Shown: positions 15,336 through 23,036, counted from the first letter of the stretch. The stretch: 39,818 bases of DNA from Nonomuraea lactucae (GCF_003313395.1 NZ_QNFZ01000109.1:1-39818); one strand, 5' to 3'. Notes: a model not told the origin generated them from the sequence alone. Made by a program: numbers and translations.

Positions 15336-16439
15336 ATGCGCTCGTCCACGCTTTTCCGTCGCATCAACCGTCACCCTGTCCAGGCGCACATCTCTCGTCA
15401 GCTCGCCGCGCCTGAGCTCAGAGTGAGCGTTCCCCACTCCATCGTCGAGTACGGCGCCTACATCGACGGCGGCAAGGCCGACGCCGTCGGCATCCCCGAG
15501 TCCCTGCGCCTCGTCCGCGAGCACAACGCCCTGTCCGACGGCCCCCGCGCCTTCCTCTGGGTCGGCCTGCACGAGCCGGAGGCCCCCGAGGTCGAATGGC
15601 TGGCCGGGGTGTTCGGCCTGCACCCGCTGGCCGTCGAGGACGCCGTGAAAGCCCACCAGCGCCCCAAGGTCGAGCGTTACGGCGACTCGCTGTTCATGGT
15701 GCTCAAGACCATCGCCTACCTGGACCACGACGAGTTGACCGCCACCAGTGAGATCATCGCGACGGGCGAGATCATGGTGTTCCTCGGCGCCGACTTCGTG
15801 GTGACCGTACGGCACGGCGAGCACTGCCCGCTCACCGAGGTGCGCGAGCGCCTGGAGGACCGTCCCGAGCTGATGAACCGCGGAGCGGCGGGCGTCCTGC
15901 ACGCCATCGCCGACCACGTCGTCGACCGCTACCTTCAGGTGGCCGACCTCATGCAGATGGAGCTCGAAGAGGTCGAGGCCACGGTGTTCGCCGACGTCAG
16001 CTCCCGCGACATCAACCGCATCTACCAGCTCAAGCGGGAGATGCTCGAGCTGAAGCGGGCCGTCACCCCGTTGCAGAGCCCCCTGGCCGCGCTGCCGCAG
16101 CGCCGCGTGATCCCGTCGGAGATGCGCGAATACTTCCGCGACGTCGGCGACCACCTCTCCCGGGTGTGCGAGCAGGTCGAGTCGTCGAACGAACTGTGCA
16201 GCTCCATCCTGCAGGCCGCCCTGGCCCGCTCGAACGCGCTGGCCAACGAGGACATGCGCAAGATCTCATCCTGGGTCGCCATCCTGGCGGTGCCGACGAT
16301 GATCGCCGGCATCTACGGCATGAACTTCGACTTCATGCCTGAGACCAAGCAGGTCTGGGGCTACCCGGCGGTCCTGGCCATCATGATCACCACCTGCGTA
16401 CTGCTGCATCGCGGCTTCCGCCGCAACGGCTGGCTCTAG
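15336..16439 (+). CDS. corA: CorA-family Mg2+/Co2+ channel
   Basis: 367 aa. A large cytoplasmic N-terminal domain with a long charged helix (about residues 200-300) is followed by two C-terminal membrane helices separated by the signature YGMNFDFMPE (about 327-336). The pentameric channel imports Mg2+ across the cytoplasmic membrane and is gated by Mg2+ bound to the cytoplasmic funnel. ATG 15336 follows a GGAAAGGGA purine run at about 15322-15330. The C-terminus ends in basic residues, as in the family. It is a single gene, with GC-rich dyads downstream and a structured leader upstream. Confidence 0.93.
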   Translation: MRSSTLFRRINRHPVQAHISRQLAAPELRVSVPHSIVEYGAYIDGGKADAVGIPESLRLVREHNALSDGPRAFLWVGLHEPEAPEVEWLAGVFGLHPLAVEDAVKAHQRPKVERYGDSLFMVLKTIAYLDHDELTATSEIIATGEIMVFLGADFVVTVRHGEHCPLTEVRERLEDRPELMNRGAAGVLHAIADHVVDRYLQVADLMQMELEEVEATVFADVSSRDINRIYQLKREMLELKRAVTPLQSPLAALPQRRVIPSEMREYFRDVGDHLSRVCEQVESSNELCSSILQAALARSNALANEDMRKISSWVAILAVPTMIAGIYGMNFDFMPETKQVWGYPAVLAIMITTCVLLHRGFRRNGWL

Positions 16440-16469
16440 AAAGGCGAGGCCCTCGCGAGTGGGCGCGCT

Positions 16470-16620
16470 TCGCGCGTCGCGGCTCGGACAGCGCCCCCCA
16501 GGGGGCTCCCGCCCCCTTCGACCCCCGAAAGGCATGGCCCTCGCTTCGCTCGGCCGCCTTCTGGGGGCTACGCCCCTGGTAGGGGGCCTACCGGCCCCCC
16601 ACGCCCCCCGGTCCTCGCCT
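16470..16620. repeat. Cluster of GC-rich dyads after corA
   Basis: This stretch contains successive inverted repeats: GCGCG/CGCGC near 16474-16486, GCCCCC/GGGGGC at 16493-16506, GGGGC/GCCCC near 16563-16576, and a perfect GGGGGCC-TACC-GGCCCCC hairpin at 16582-16599. They likely terminate corA transcription. The prophage-like sequence begins shortly after. Confidence 0.55.
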
Positions 16621-16774
16621 GGTCACTCCAGTGAGAATCGAGGCACGAACAGCGAAAGATCGTCGACGGCCACGAACCTAACGCCTCATCGAGGGTCTGA
16701 AACCCCACGTCACCGCTTGTCACCTATACGCAGCGAACTTGCTGCGTGGCTACGGTCCTCGCGTCGCCGCGCGA

Positions 16775-16966
16775 TTACCTGGTCAGCGGGATCCGGTAGT
16801 CCAGGATGGCGCTGTCGCCTGGAATGACGATCGGATCGGCTACCTCTACGACGCGGCCCTCGGACAGCATCCGGCGAGTGATCGAGAAGACCGGTAGTCC
16901 AGGAGCGATGTCGAGAGTCCTGGCCTCCTCTGCCGTCGGCAGTCTGGTCGACACCGACCGTCTCCG
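16775..16966 (-). pseudogene. GntR regulator fragment (UTRA domain end)
   Basis: On the minus strand, stop TAA at 16775-16777 closes a frame reading TRLPTAEEARTLDIAPGLPV, then FSITRRMLSEGRVVEVADPI and IPGDSAILDYRIPLTR. This is the C-terminal half of a UTRA ligand domain as found in HutC/KorSA-type GntR regulators. Upstream the frame meets TGA at 16967-16969 and no DNA-binding domain is present, so about two thirds of the gene is gone. Such regulators are typical of actinomycete mobile elements, which suits its place at the island edge. Confidence 0.7.
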
Positions 16967-17122
16967 TCACCTTCCCACCCGCCCGAGGCGTCGCCGACCG
17001 CCGGCACGACCACCGATGACGGCCTGAGCCCCCGCGACCAGCAGCCGCGTGGGAGAGACGGCGGTCACCAAGGTGTCCTAGACGCGCCCCGCTCCTTGCC
17101 CGGTCGCCTCGTCTCGGGCCGT

Positions 17123-17431
17123 GTGGCCGGACTGACCTTGAAACTAGTCAACGCGGTCATCGTGGGCGCGATCGCTGGCGGCCTGATCCTTATCGCCGGA
17201 TCGGTCGCCATCCACATCGTGCGCAGCATCCCTGAGGAGCCGCGCATCCCGGCCGTGGACCTCAGTCAGCAGAAGGGACCGATGTTCGCCGACCCGTTCC
17301 AGGCATGCCAGAAGCTGTCCACGTCCAATGTTGACTGCGAGGCGTACCACCGCTCCAACAAGCTGATCAACGGCGAGACGGACGCCATATCCGTCCTGAT
17401 CTGCGGACTGCACGGACGCATCTCCACGTAA
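17123..17431 (+). CDS. Small single-pass membrane protein
   Basis: From GTG 17123 the protein is about 102 aa: one membrane helix (about residues 8-32, VNAVIVGAIAGGLILIAGSVAI), then a hydrophilic part containing three Cys residues. TTG 17096 would add nine residues. I do not recognise a family. It stops at TAA 17429-17431, and a second coding-like stretch continues in the same frame (next entry), so this may be the front part of a gene split by a nonsense mutation. Confidence 0.45.
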   Translation: MAGLTLKLVNAVIVGAIAGGLILIAGSVAIHIVRSIPEEPRIPAVDLSQQKGPMFADPFQACQKLSTSNVDCEAYHRSNKLINGETDAISVLICGLHGRIST

Positions 17432-17446
17432 CCGTCTCGTGGCGAG

Positions 17447-17623
17447 GTGGAGAGCTTGGTCGACTCCTCGACTGGTACCGACCTCTACGGCGCCTCGCTC
17501 GACATTGTCGCCGGCGATGACTGGACGGTCACGCTCACCCTCTCCAATGGAACTGGTCATGAGGTCGCGGAAGCAGTTCAGCAGGTGCTCGGTGGGGCTC
17601 TCTTCAGATCACAGAAGGGTTGA
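17447..17623 (+). CDS. Small hypothetical protein, 58 aa
   Basis: GTG 17447 to TGA 17621-17623. The frame reads VESLVDSSTGTDLYGASLDI and continues with a regular alternation of beta-type residues (DWTVTLTLSNGTGHEVAEAV), which looks like genuine protein. It is in frame with the preceding membrane-protein ORF across TAA 17429. Its stop lies 4 nt before the next ATG, indicating an operon. No family is recognised. Confidence 0.4.
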   Translation: MESLVDSSTGTDLYGASLDIVAGDDWTVTLTLSNGTGHEVAEAVQQVLGGALFRSQKG

Positions 17624-17627
17624 CGCG

Positions 17628-18038
17628 ATGTCGCTCACGCCTGCACTCCGAGGGACCGCCGCGGCTGACATCCCAGCGCCGAAGCGCATCCAGCAGAAGC
17701 GGCAGCGAGGGTGGCGTCTCCCCCCAAACGCCCGCAGCGTCGCTAGGCCGTCGAAGTACGGCAACCCGTTCGTCGTCCGGCCGTGCGACAGGAACTGCTG
17801 CTGGACGATCGACGACCCGGCCGGCATCGCGTTCAGGTCCGACGAGTACCCCGACCAGTTCTCCACCAAGGAGGACGCGGTCAAGGTCGCCGTCGAACTG
17901 TACGAGCTGCACACCGGCCCGATGGGCTCCTACGAACTCGACGTCGAAGAGGTCCGCCGGGACCTCGCCGGCAAGGATCTCGCGTGCTGGTGCCCGCTGC
18001 CCGGTCCGGGCGAACCGGACCACTGCCACGCCGCCTGA
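17628..18038 (+). CDS. DUF4326 protein
   Basis: 136 aa from ATG 17628, which lies 4 nt after the preceding stop. Residues about 25-136 match the DUF4326 pattern: a basic RPSKYGNPF motif, a helical FSTKEDAVKVAVELYE stretch, and the closing LAGKDLACWCPLPGPGEPDHCHA with Cys/His residues that could bind metal. The domain is frequent in phages and their hosts; its function is unproven. Longer in-frame starts lie within the upstream gene and are unlikely. Confidence 0.75.
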   Translation: MSLTPALRGTAAADIPAPKRIQQKRQRGWRLPPNARSVARPSKYGNPFVVRPCDRNCCWTIDDPAGIAFRSDEYPDQFSTKEDAVKVAVELYELHTGPMGSYELDVEEVRRDLAGKDLACWCPLPGPGEPDHCHAA

Positions 18039-18062
18039 TCGAACTCGCGAACGGAGACGCCA

Positions 18063-18479
18063 ATGCCTGAGATCCCCTACCACAAGGCGCACGAGCCGTG
18101 CATAAAGGCCGTCGCCATCGCCCTGGACGCTGCTGGGATCGGGGTGGGGTCCTGGTTCGCTGACGCCAACGACCCGCGTGACGGCTGCATCGTCCTCTCC
18201 GAGCACGATGAGGACGACGACGAACTCTGCGCCGCGTGGGACGAGGAGAAGGGCTGGTTCTACGGCATCGGCCCGGAGAGCGGCGAGATCCAAATCATCT
18301 GGTGGATCTGCGACGACGTGCTGCCCGAGCCCGCCGATGTCGTGGCCGACATACAGCGATGCGTGGCGGGCGACTACTCGCAGGCGACCCTCGACCACGG
18401 CTACTACCGGGACTTCGAGGACGAGGACGACGGGTTCGAGGAGCTGCTCCGCGCCTACGCGGGAAGTAGCGATGCCTGA
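18063..18479 (+). CDS. DUF6292-like protein
   Basis: 138 aa acidic protein. The core (about residues 50-105) reads CAAWDEEKGWFYGIGPESGE then IIWWICDDVLPEPADVVADI, the pattern of the actinobacterial DUF6292 family, often encoded on mobile elements. An Asp/Glu-rich loop (EHDEDDDE) precedes it. ATG 18063 follows GGAGACGCC with suitable spacing. Function unknown. Confidence 0.6.
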   Translation: MPEIPYHKAHEPCIKAVAIALDAAGIGVGSWFADANDPRDGCIVLSEHDEDDDELCAAWDEEKGWFYGIGPESGEIQIIWWICDDVLPEPADVVADIQRCVAGDYSQATLDHGYYRDFEDEDDGFEELLRAYAGSSDA

Positions 18480-18506
18480 CATCCCCCAGGAAGCCGTATC
18501 GCAGCG

Positions 18507-18848
18507 GTGGATGAGCTGATGGAGATGTTCAAGGACGTGCGGGTCCAGTTCTGGACCTGCATCAACCGGACACACAAGACCGTGACATGGAACGGTGATG
18601 TCGCCTCCTGCGGCACATGCGGCCTCACATCGGAGATGACCAGCGCGCGGGACTTGCTGCCGCAGGCAATCTTGAATCGGCCCGGGAAGCCCGGTGCTCC
18701 CCGGGCCGATTTGATCAAGGGCATTGGCAAGATCGTCCGAAATGAAAATGCCAATAAACCTGAACAGAACCGCATCAGAGCCCAGGAATACGGGAGGTCC
18801 TGCAACTGCGGAAGCCGGAGTTGTAGCCGTCCAAGAAGCCGTGCCTAA
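18507..18848 (+). CDS. Hypothetical protein, possible read-through ORF
   Basis: GTG 18507; 113 aa as read. The first half (VDELMEMFKDVRVQFWTC, then SCGTCGLTSEM) has paired Cys residues resembling a small zinc site. A strong hairpin terminator lies inside the ORF at 18675-18711, and the sequence after it (Asn/Arg/Ser-rich) does not look like the same protein. The original gene probably ended before the hairpin and lost its stop. No family is recognised. Confidence 0.35.
   Translation: MDELMEMFKDVRVQFWTCINRTHKTVTWNGDVASCGTCGLTSEMTSARDLLPQAILNRPGKPGAPRADLIKGIGKIVRNENANKPEQNRIRAQEYGRSCNCGSRSCSRPRSRA
18675..18711 (+). terminator. 12-bp hairpin terminator with T-rich end
   Basis: AATCGGCCCGGG (18675-18686) pairs perfectly with CCCGGGCCGATT (18700-18711), followed by TGATC. 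It lies between the plus-strand small genes and the convergent secreted-protein gene and overlaps the 3' part of the ORF at 18507. Confidence 0.7.
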
Positions 18849-19134
18849 ATGATGCGCCTTCACCCCTAACCGCCGGGTTGTACTTCCTGCTCTTGCAGGC
18901 GGCTCGCCCCGCCCGGTATCCCTGGTCGAAGGCCTGCTGCCACCGCTGTCTCTGTCTCGGGTCCGGCGGAGGGTGGGCGACGAGTACGGGTGCCTTGATC
19001 TGGGTCGAGGCGCTGACTGTTGCCGCCTTCGCGGAGTGTTGGATTGCCGAGGCCTGAGCGGTTTCGACGTGCCCGAGTGCGAGCGCGGCCAGGAGTCCCG
19101 GCGCGAGCAGCGTCAGGGGTCGCTTGACCTGCAT
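18775..19134 (-). CDS. Small secreted protein
   Basis: 119 aa from ATG at 19134, which follows GGAGAGGAG with 5 nt spacing; the longer frame to 19179 has no such site. Residues 1-29 are a Sec signal peptide (MQVKRP, hydrophobic core LLAPGLLAALALG, AQASA cleavage site). The mature part is basic, with a QQAFDQGYRAGRAAC and FRHGFLDGYNSGFRSC duplication: two related G-Y-x-x-G-x-x-x-C motifs that may form a disulfide. It is the only minus-strand gene in the island. Function unknown. Confidence 0.6.
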   Translation of the reverse strand: MQVKRPLTLLAPGLLAALALGHVETAQASAIQHSAKAATVSASTQIKAPVLVAHPPPDPRQRQRWQQAFDQGYRAGRAACKSRKYNPAVRGEGASFRHGFLDGYNSGFRSCRTSRIPGL

Positions 19135-19385
19135 GAGTTCTCCTCTCCGAGACACCAGATCGGACGATCCTGCCCTCAAACCAGGATTACCTGGCCGAAC
19201 GGAGCAGGGCCATTCAAATCGGTCGACATTTGCTGTTTGCGCCGGGGATGAATAGCGGACCTTTGCCCTTTGGGGGGAACTCGGAGAGCTGCGAACGTGA
19301 TTGAAAAAATTTCAATCTCTCGCACGTCCACTAAATTCCCAATTCCGAGTGTGACGTTCATGTCCGTCAGCATGAGCGCCGCCGG

Positions 19386-19613
19386 GTGGCCGAGCAGATC
19401 CGTGAGATCGTCAAGGATGACGGGCCTGTCCCGGTGCCCCAACTGGCGAGCGTTCAAGGCCCGACACCCGAAGCTCGTCACGGGGAGACAGCATCGTGGC
19501 CGTGCTGCATGCGCTCGCCGACGAGCTCGAAGGAGACGCCAGTGACCCCCGCTGAGGCGATCGAGACGACTCTCCGTGAGCACATGCGGCGGGAGGAGCC
19601 GAACCGTGACTGA
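19386..19613 (+). CDS. Small hypothetical ORF, uncertain start
   Basis: The frame opens at GTG 19386 (VAEQIREIVKDD). Its last 23 codons, from GTG 19542, are preceded by AAGGAG with about 6 nt spacing and end in a GTGA overlap with the next gene. A second frame (19496-19555, VAVLHALADELEGD) looks at least as protein-like through the middle, so the gene may be frameshifted. AT-rich sequence upstream (19290-19360) may hold the promoter. No family is recognised. Confidence 0.3.
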   Translation: MAEQIREIVKDDGPVPVPQLASVQGPTPEARHGETASWPCCMRSPTSSKETPVTPAEAIETTLREHMRREEPNRD

Positions 19614-19824
19614 CCTGCCGTTCACTCGCGCCCGCGTCCGCATCACCAAGCATCACCGGGCGTCCACTCCTTACGGTGACCGCCACTTCACCCCTGGCGA
19701 GGAACTGGAGATGATCAAGTGGGGGCCTGGCGGGGACTCCTGGTGGACCGAACTCACCGTCGACACGTCGTTCATCGTCCCCGGCGAGTGTGTGGAGGTT
19801 CTGGAGGTGCTCGGCACTGATTGA
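19606..19824 (+). CDS. Small hypothetical protein, 72 aa
   Basis: GTG 19606 overlaps the preceding stop as GTGA, and GGAGGAG lies about 9 nt upstream. The protein reads RARVRITKHHRASTPYGDRHFTP at the start, with a W/G-rich middle (KWGPGGDSWWTEL) and a beta-strand end (SFIVPGECVEVLEVL), consistent with a small SH3-like or beta-barrel fold. No named family is recognised. A further short coding-like frame (about 19805-19899, DDLRYRYAGALFAVLDD) follows before the next gene. Confidence 0.5.
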   Translation: MTDLPFTRARVRITKHHRASTPYGDRHFTPGEELEMIKWGPGGDSWWTELTVDTSFIVPGECVEVLEVLGTD

Positions 19825-19892
19825 CGACCTCCGCTACCGCTACGCCGGCGCCCTGTTCGCCGTTCTCGACGACACCCGGAAGAATGAGACCC

Positions 19893-20264
19893 GTGGATGA
19901 GCTGATCACTTTCCTGCGTGAACGGCTCGACGAGGACGAGCGTGTGGCTTCCACCGCTGGCGATGGAGGCGACTGCGGCACGTGGACCACGACTGGTGAG
20001 ACTGTGGACTTCGACCAGTACGAGATCAGCGGGTTCCACCCATCCACGGGTGCTCACGTGGCCCGCCACGACCCAGCCCGCACGCTCCGCGAAGTCGAAG
20101 CCAAGAAGCGGATCCTCGACGAGTTGGAAGGGTTCATCGCCGAGGCAGAGGACCTACCTCAGGATGAGCGCAACGCGGACAAGGCGGAAGGCTTCGGGAT
20201 CTTGCGCCTGATGGCCCTGCCGTACTCCGATCATCCGGCTTACCAGGAGGAGTGGCGGCCGTGA
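19893..20264 (+). CDS. DUF6221-like protein
   Basis: 123 aa from GTG 19893, chosen because GGAAG (19878-19882) is 10 nt upstream; ATG 19884 is too close to that site. The sequence starts VDELITFLRERLDEDERVAS, continues with VARHDPARTLREVEAKKRIL (about residues 55-74) and ends LRLMALPYSDHPAYQEEWRP, which is the characteristic ending of the actinobacterial DUF6221 family seen in phages and prophages. Function unknown. Its stop overlaps a further GTG at 20261 (20 codons, then stop). Confidence 0.75.
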   Translation: MDELITFLRERLDEDERVASTAGDGGDCGTWTTTGETVDFDQYEISGFHPSTGAHVARHDPARTLREVEAKKRILDELEGFIAEAEDLPQDERNADKAEGFGILRLMALPYSDHPAYQEEWRP

Positions 20265-20303
20265 CCCTGCTCGACTTGGACGACCCGGCCACGCAGAGGG
20301 GAG

Positions 20304-20708
20304 ATGATGGCGAGCGTGGCTGACTCTGACGGCGTTCTGGCCGCTATCGACGCCTGCCTGGACGACTACGCGGTGTCCGACGACGCGATGCGGTGGGCGC
20401 CAGACCAGGCCGACCCGACGCCGCTTGTGCAGCTCATCTCGCCTTCTTCCCCACAACCGGCTGTGGCCGCCTTCTCCGCGTTCGCCAACGTGCTACGGCT
20501 CGCCGCCGAGGAAGCCATGCAAGGCTTCGGCAAGGCGTTCACGCCCGTCATGACCGGCCTGCAGAACGCCTTCCACAAGCACGCCCACCGGCGCGACAGG
20601 AGGCACTACTGACGCTGCGCCACCTGCAACCCGCGAGGCTTCCCCAAGCCGCTGCGCATTGATGGGCACGAGTACAACCGCCGCCGGCGCAAAAGGAACC
20701 GCCGATGA
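20304..20708 (+). pseudogene. Hypothetical protein gene with in-frame TGA
   Basis: ATG 20304, with AGAGGGGAG just upstream, gives 102 aa to TGA 20610-20612. The same frame continues for 31 codons reading RCATCNPRGFPKPLRIDG, then HEYNRRRRKRNRR, and stops at TGA 20706. The continuation has a CxxC pair and the Arg-rich ending usual for small phage proteins of this type, and codon use stays gene-like. The TGA most simply derives from an Arg CGA codon by a C-to-T change. Residues 50-80 form an amphipathic helix (FANVLRLAAEEAMQGFGKAF). Confidence 0.5.
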
Positions 20709-20726
20709 CCGCCGAGGAGCGCAAAC

Positions 20727-21416
20727 GTGGACAAGCTCGACGCAGCAGAGCAGTGGCTACGCGGGTGCCTGGCCGGCAGGGACGGCATGGCTCAGGAGAA
20801 GCACCTGCTCGAAGAGGGCGCCAAAGCAGGACACGCCGCCAATGCTCTAAGGCAAGTGAAGGAACGCCTCGGCGCCGACTCTGGGGAACTTAGCCCCGGC
20901 ACCAAGTGGTCGAGATGGTGGTGGCTTCCCGAGGCCACCTACTCGGCTGCGGACGCCAAGCTCGTCGGCATCACCGGCAACAACTGGCCGTACGGCCCGA
21001 ACATCGACCTACGTTCCCGGGCGCAAATGGTGGCGTGGGCCAAGCCCCTTGGGCTCAAACTGGCCCGCTCGACGGCCCCTCTGTGCCTGAAGTGGCTTGA
21101 GGCGGGGCGATGCCGCGGCTGCGATTCAGGCGGGCTCCATGACGAATTCCACATCGACCACATGAGCGGATGGACCCTGAACGGCACACCGGCAGTCATC
21201 GTCAACCACCCGTACGACCTCACGGGAGACACCATTCGCGACCTGGCCGCCGCGGCAGAGATTCCCGGCCTCAGCGTGAGTAGTCCTGGAGGGGGCTGGT
21301 ACGGAAACCCGACCGTCCAGATCGAGGTCTGGAATGAGGCCGTCCGAGCCCAGATCTGGAGGCGAAAGACGCCACCCGTACCCGAGGAGCAGAGCCGTGG
21401 CGAGCGACAGGCGTAA
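20727..21416 (+). CDS. Hypothetical protein, primase-C-terminus-like
   Basis: 229 aa from GTG 20727, with GAGGAG upstream. Residues 1-70 (LDAAEQWLRGCLAGRDG, HAANALRQVKERLGADSG, WWWLPE) resemble the winged-helix end that closes many phage DNA primase/helicases. Residues about 75-229 are different: W/G-rich with Cys residues in CLKWLEAGRCRGCDSGGLHDEFHIDH, which could form a metal site. It may be a remnant of a larger replication protein joined to another domain. I cannot name the second part. Its end overlaps the next gene. Confidence 0.45.
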   Translation: MDKLDAAEQWLRGCLAGRDGMAQEKHLLEEGAKAGHAANALRQVKERLGADSGELSPGTKWSRWWWLPEATYSAADAKLVGITGNNWPYGPNIDLRSRAQMVAWAKPLGLKLARSTAPLCLKWLEAGRCRGCDSGGLHDEFHIDHMSGWTLNGTPAVIVNHPYDLTGDTIRDLAAAAEIPGLSVSSPGGGWYGNPTVQIEVWNEAVRAQIWRRKTPPVPEEQSRGERQA

Positions 21417-21621
21417 GAAGCCACCACCGGATCAGCTTCAGCTCTACACCATCCCTGAAGCGGCCAAGGTGTTGGGGGTTTCCAGATCTCACGCCTACCG
21501 TGTCGTGGCGGACGGAGATTTGCGCGTGATTGATGTGGGCCGCCGGGGCGGCCGCAAGCCGATGAGCCGCGTTCGAGCTGACGACCTGGCTGACTTCATC
21601 GCTGGCCGGACAGAGCCGTGA
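21397..21621 (+). CDS. Excisionase-like helix-turn-helix protein
   Basis: 74 aa from GTG 21397; GAGGAG lies about 8 nt upstream and the start overlaps the preceding gene by 20 nt. Residues about 16-70 match the MerR-like/Xis helix-turn-helix: LYTIPEAAKVLGVSRSHAYRVV, a short wing DLRVIDVG, then MSRVRADDLADFIAGR. Such proteins direct excision or regulate promoters in phages and integrative elements. No integrase is present nearby, so a role in excision is now doubtful. Confidence 0.75.
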   Translation: MASDRRKKPPPDQLQLYTIPEAAKVLGVSRSHAYRVVADGDLRVIDVGRRGGRKPMSRVRADDLADFIAGRTEP

Positions 21622-21764
21622 CTCTGGACCCGGGTGCCGAGTCCACCTGCGACCACGTGGTGCGGTGCGAGGCGTGCAAGCACACGCTCAAGACCCCCGC
21701 CTCCCGCGCGTTGGGGTTGGGCCCATGGGCCTGGACATCCTCGCCAAAGCCCGCATCCGGGTGA
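21618..21764 (+). CDS. DUF6011-like zinc-finger remnant
   Basis: GTG 21618 overlaps the preceding stop (GTGA). The 48-aa product has CDHVVRCEACKHTLKTPASR and ALGLGP, matching the C-x-x-C...LxxPxSRAxGxGP pattern of DUF6011-type phage zinc fingers, where the next residues are normally V-C. Here the frame runs instead into WAWTSSPKPASG and stops, so a frameshift near 21725 probably removed the last ligand. Confidence 0.5.
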   Translation: MTLDPGAESTCDHVVRCEACKHTLKTPASRALGLGPWAWTSSPKPASG

Positions 21765-22034
21765 TCTCCGGCGACACACCAGCCCAGCACCCACTCCCAC
21801 AGACACTTACCGCTTAACCTGCAGAAACAGGATCACGCGAAGATCGATTCATACACCACGTCCGTGGACGTGACCCTTCAGGACCATCTTGCACTGCTAG
21901 GTCCTGCACTTCCGGCCTACGCCTGCAGGATCTACGCGCTGAGCGTGGGTGCTGTGATCAGCCCGACTGGCTCGCAAAAGACGAATGCGCAGGTCGTCGA
22001 AGTGACACGCGAACTCGTATAGATCACATGTCAC
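21765..22034. other. Gap within the island, no clear gene
   Basis: No ORF with convincing codon use. It contains an inverted repeat CACGTCC/GGACGTG around 21861-21876 and is less GC-rich than the flanks. It may be a degraded gene or a deletion scar. Confidence 0.4.
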
Positions 22035-22187
22035 GTGTTGGAGAACAGTCGAGGTAAGTACATCGGCAGGATCTTCAGCCGCCGCCGCGCCAAGGCCCAC
22101 ATCGAGGCCAACCAGCGCCACCTCGTGGCCCGTGACTCGATCATCAGCGACCTCGCGCTAGGAGCCACCGAAGGGCAGATACCCTGA
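22035..22187 (+). CDS. Small hypothetical ORF, likely gene remnant
   Basis: GTG 22035 to TGA 22185-22187, 50 aa: GKYIGRIFSRRRAKAHIEAN, then HLVARDSIISDLALGATEG. It looks like the cytoplasmic C-terminus of a longer protein. There is no Shine-Dalgarno, and upstream frames are closed. No family is recognised. Confidence 0.3.
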   Translation: MLENSRGKYIGRIFSRRRAKAHIEANQRHLVARDSIISDLALGATEGQIP

Positions 22188-22263
22188 GCGGCGTCTGTAA
22201 GCCACGAAGTGGTATGACTGGTCGCCGGAGGCCCATAAAGGTCAAACCGGGGAGATTGAGGAC

Positions 22264-22443
22264 ATGGAGCCCATATCCGCTGTCATGCATTTGGGATGCC
22301 AAAGTGGATCAATGCACCACCCGCACGACCAGGAGCGGTGGACCAAAGCCCTCCAACAGCACGCCGCGCGCATCTCGTTTCCGGACTGGCGGCCTAGCGA
22401 CGACGACTGGACGGACCGCGCCGGAGGGACAGCCCGTGACTGA
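22264..22443 (+). CDS. Small hypothetical protein, 59 aa
   Basis: ATG 22264 (ATG 22285 and 22312 are alternatives) to TGA 22441-22443. The second half, DQERWTKALQQHAARISFPD then WRPSDDDWTDRAGG, has the tryptophan-rich pattern of small phage proteins. The frame overlaps the next GTG by 8 nt. Function unknown. Confidence 0.4.
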   Translation: MEPISAVMHLGCQSGSMHHPHDQERWTKALQQHAARISFPDWRPSDDDWTDRAGGTARD

Positions 22444-22546
22444 GGTGGCCGTCTATCGCGACCACGCTCGCATCCATCACCGCGCCTACAGCGGGCCCGA
22501 ACTGACACTGTTCTGGTCGACACTGGTCAGCGAGATCAGCGAGTAA
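22436..22546 (+). CDS. Small hypothetical protein, 36 aa
   Basis: GTG 22436, preceded by GGAGGG at about 22423, encodes a short beta-strand-like peptide (TEVAVYRDHARIHHRAYSGP) ending EISE. Overlap with the previous ORF suggests translational coupling. The frame is open further upstream, but that part lacks coding character. Confidence 0.4.
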   Translation: MTEVAVYRDHARIHHRAYSGPELTLFWSTLVSEISE

Positions 22547-22601
22547 GTGCCCGCCGCGACAGCGGACGGGAGAAGATCACCAGGGAGAGGACGTTCACGC
22601 C

Positions 22602-22928
22602 TTGAGCGCCGACTTGAACGCGCACCAATGCGTCCGTCCCGAGGCGACCCACACCGAGCCTTGGCGTTGCCCCGACTGCGGGCTCCAATGGGAACCCCTG
22701 CCCACCACGCCCGTCACAGCCGAAAGGTCCAGGAGATCTATCCCCGACGGGATAGCTCTCGTGGCTAACGTCGCCTCCGGCGCGGCTGTCGTCGGCTTCT
22801 TCTGGTGGCTAGGGCAACGGACCATAGCCGTGGGCCTGACCCTGGGACTGCTGGTGGTCTTGGGCTGCACGTGGGTGTGGCAGAAGGCCAGAGGGCACCT
22901 ATCGACCGCCGACGAGGAGAGGTCATGA
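22602..22928 (+). CDS. Zinc-ribbon membrane protein
   Basis: 108 aa from TTG 22602, an unusual start chosen because the frame opens directly before HQCVRPEATHTEPWRCPDCG, a C-terminal-type zinc ribbon (one Cys/His pair and CPDCG). Two membrane helices follow (about residues 50-70 and 75-93). The last codons overlap ATGACC 22925. Function unknown; likely inner-membrane. Confidence 0.5.
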   Translation: MSADLNAHQCVRPEATHTEPWRCPDCGLQWEPLPTTPVTAERSRRSIPDGIALVANVASGAAVVGFFWWLGQRTIAVGLTLGLLVVLGCTWVWQKARGHLSTADEERS

Positions 22929-23036
22929 CCGACCGGGCGAAGGAGCTCCAGTAAACGACTCCGGCGCCTCAGGCCTTCAGGCCGGGCACGTAAAGGCAGC
23001 TTGTAACGCTCCGCCGTGAAACGACGGTGAACCGGC

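Noticed and set aside
16640-16775. tRNA or att site at the island's left edge
   Set aside because: No cloverleaf or CCA-proximal motif, and no direct repeat matching the right edge near 28276 could be seen by eye.
17144-17560. 138-aa minus-strand ORF in the island
   Set aside because: It lies opposite two plus-strand ORFs with better protein character (a membrane helix and a beta-rich domain) and shows no domain.
19176-19649. 157-aa minus-strand ORF
   Set aside because: It overlaps plus-strand ORFs with Shine-Dalgarno sites and a GTGA overlap; its composition is Arg-rich shadow-like with no recognisable domain.
20610-20612. TGA read as selenocysteine
   Set aside because: No SECIS-like hairpin is evident immediately downstream, and no sel genes are in view; a CGA-to-TGA mutation is simpler.
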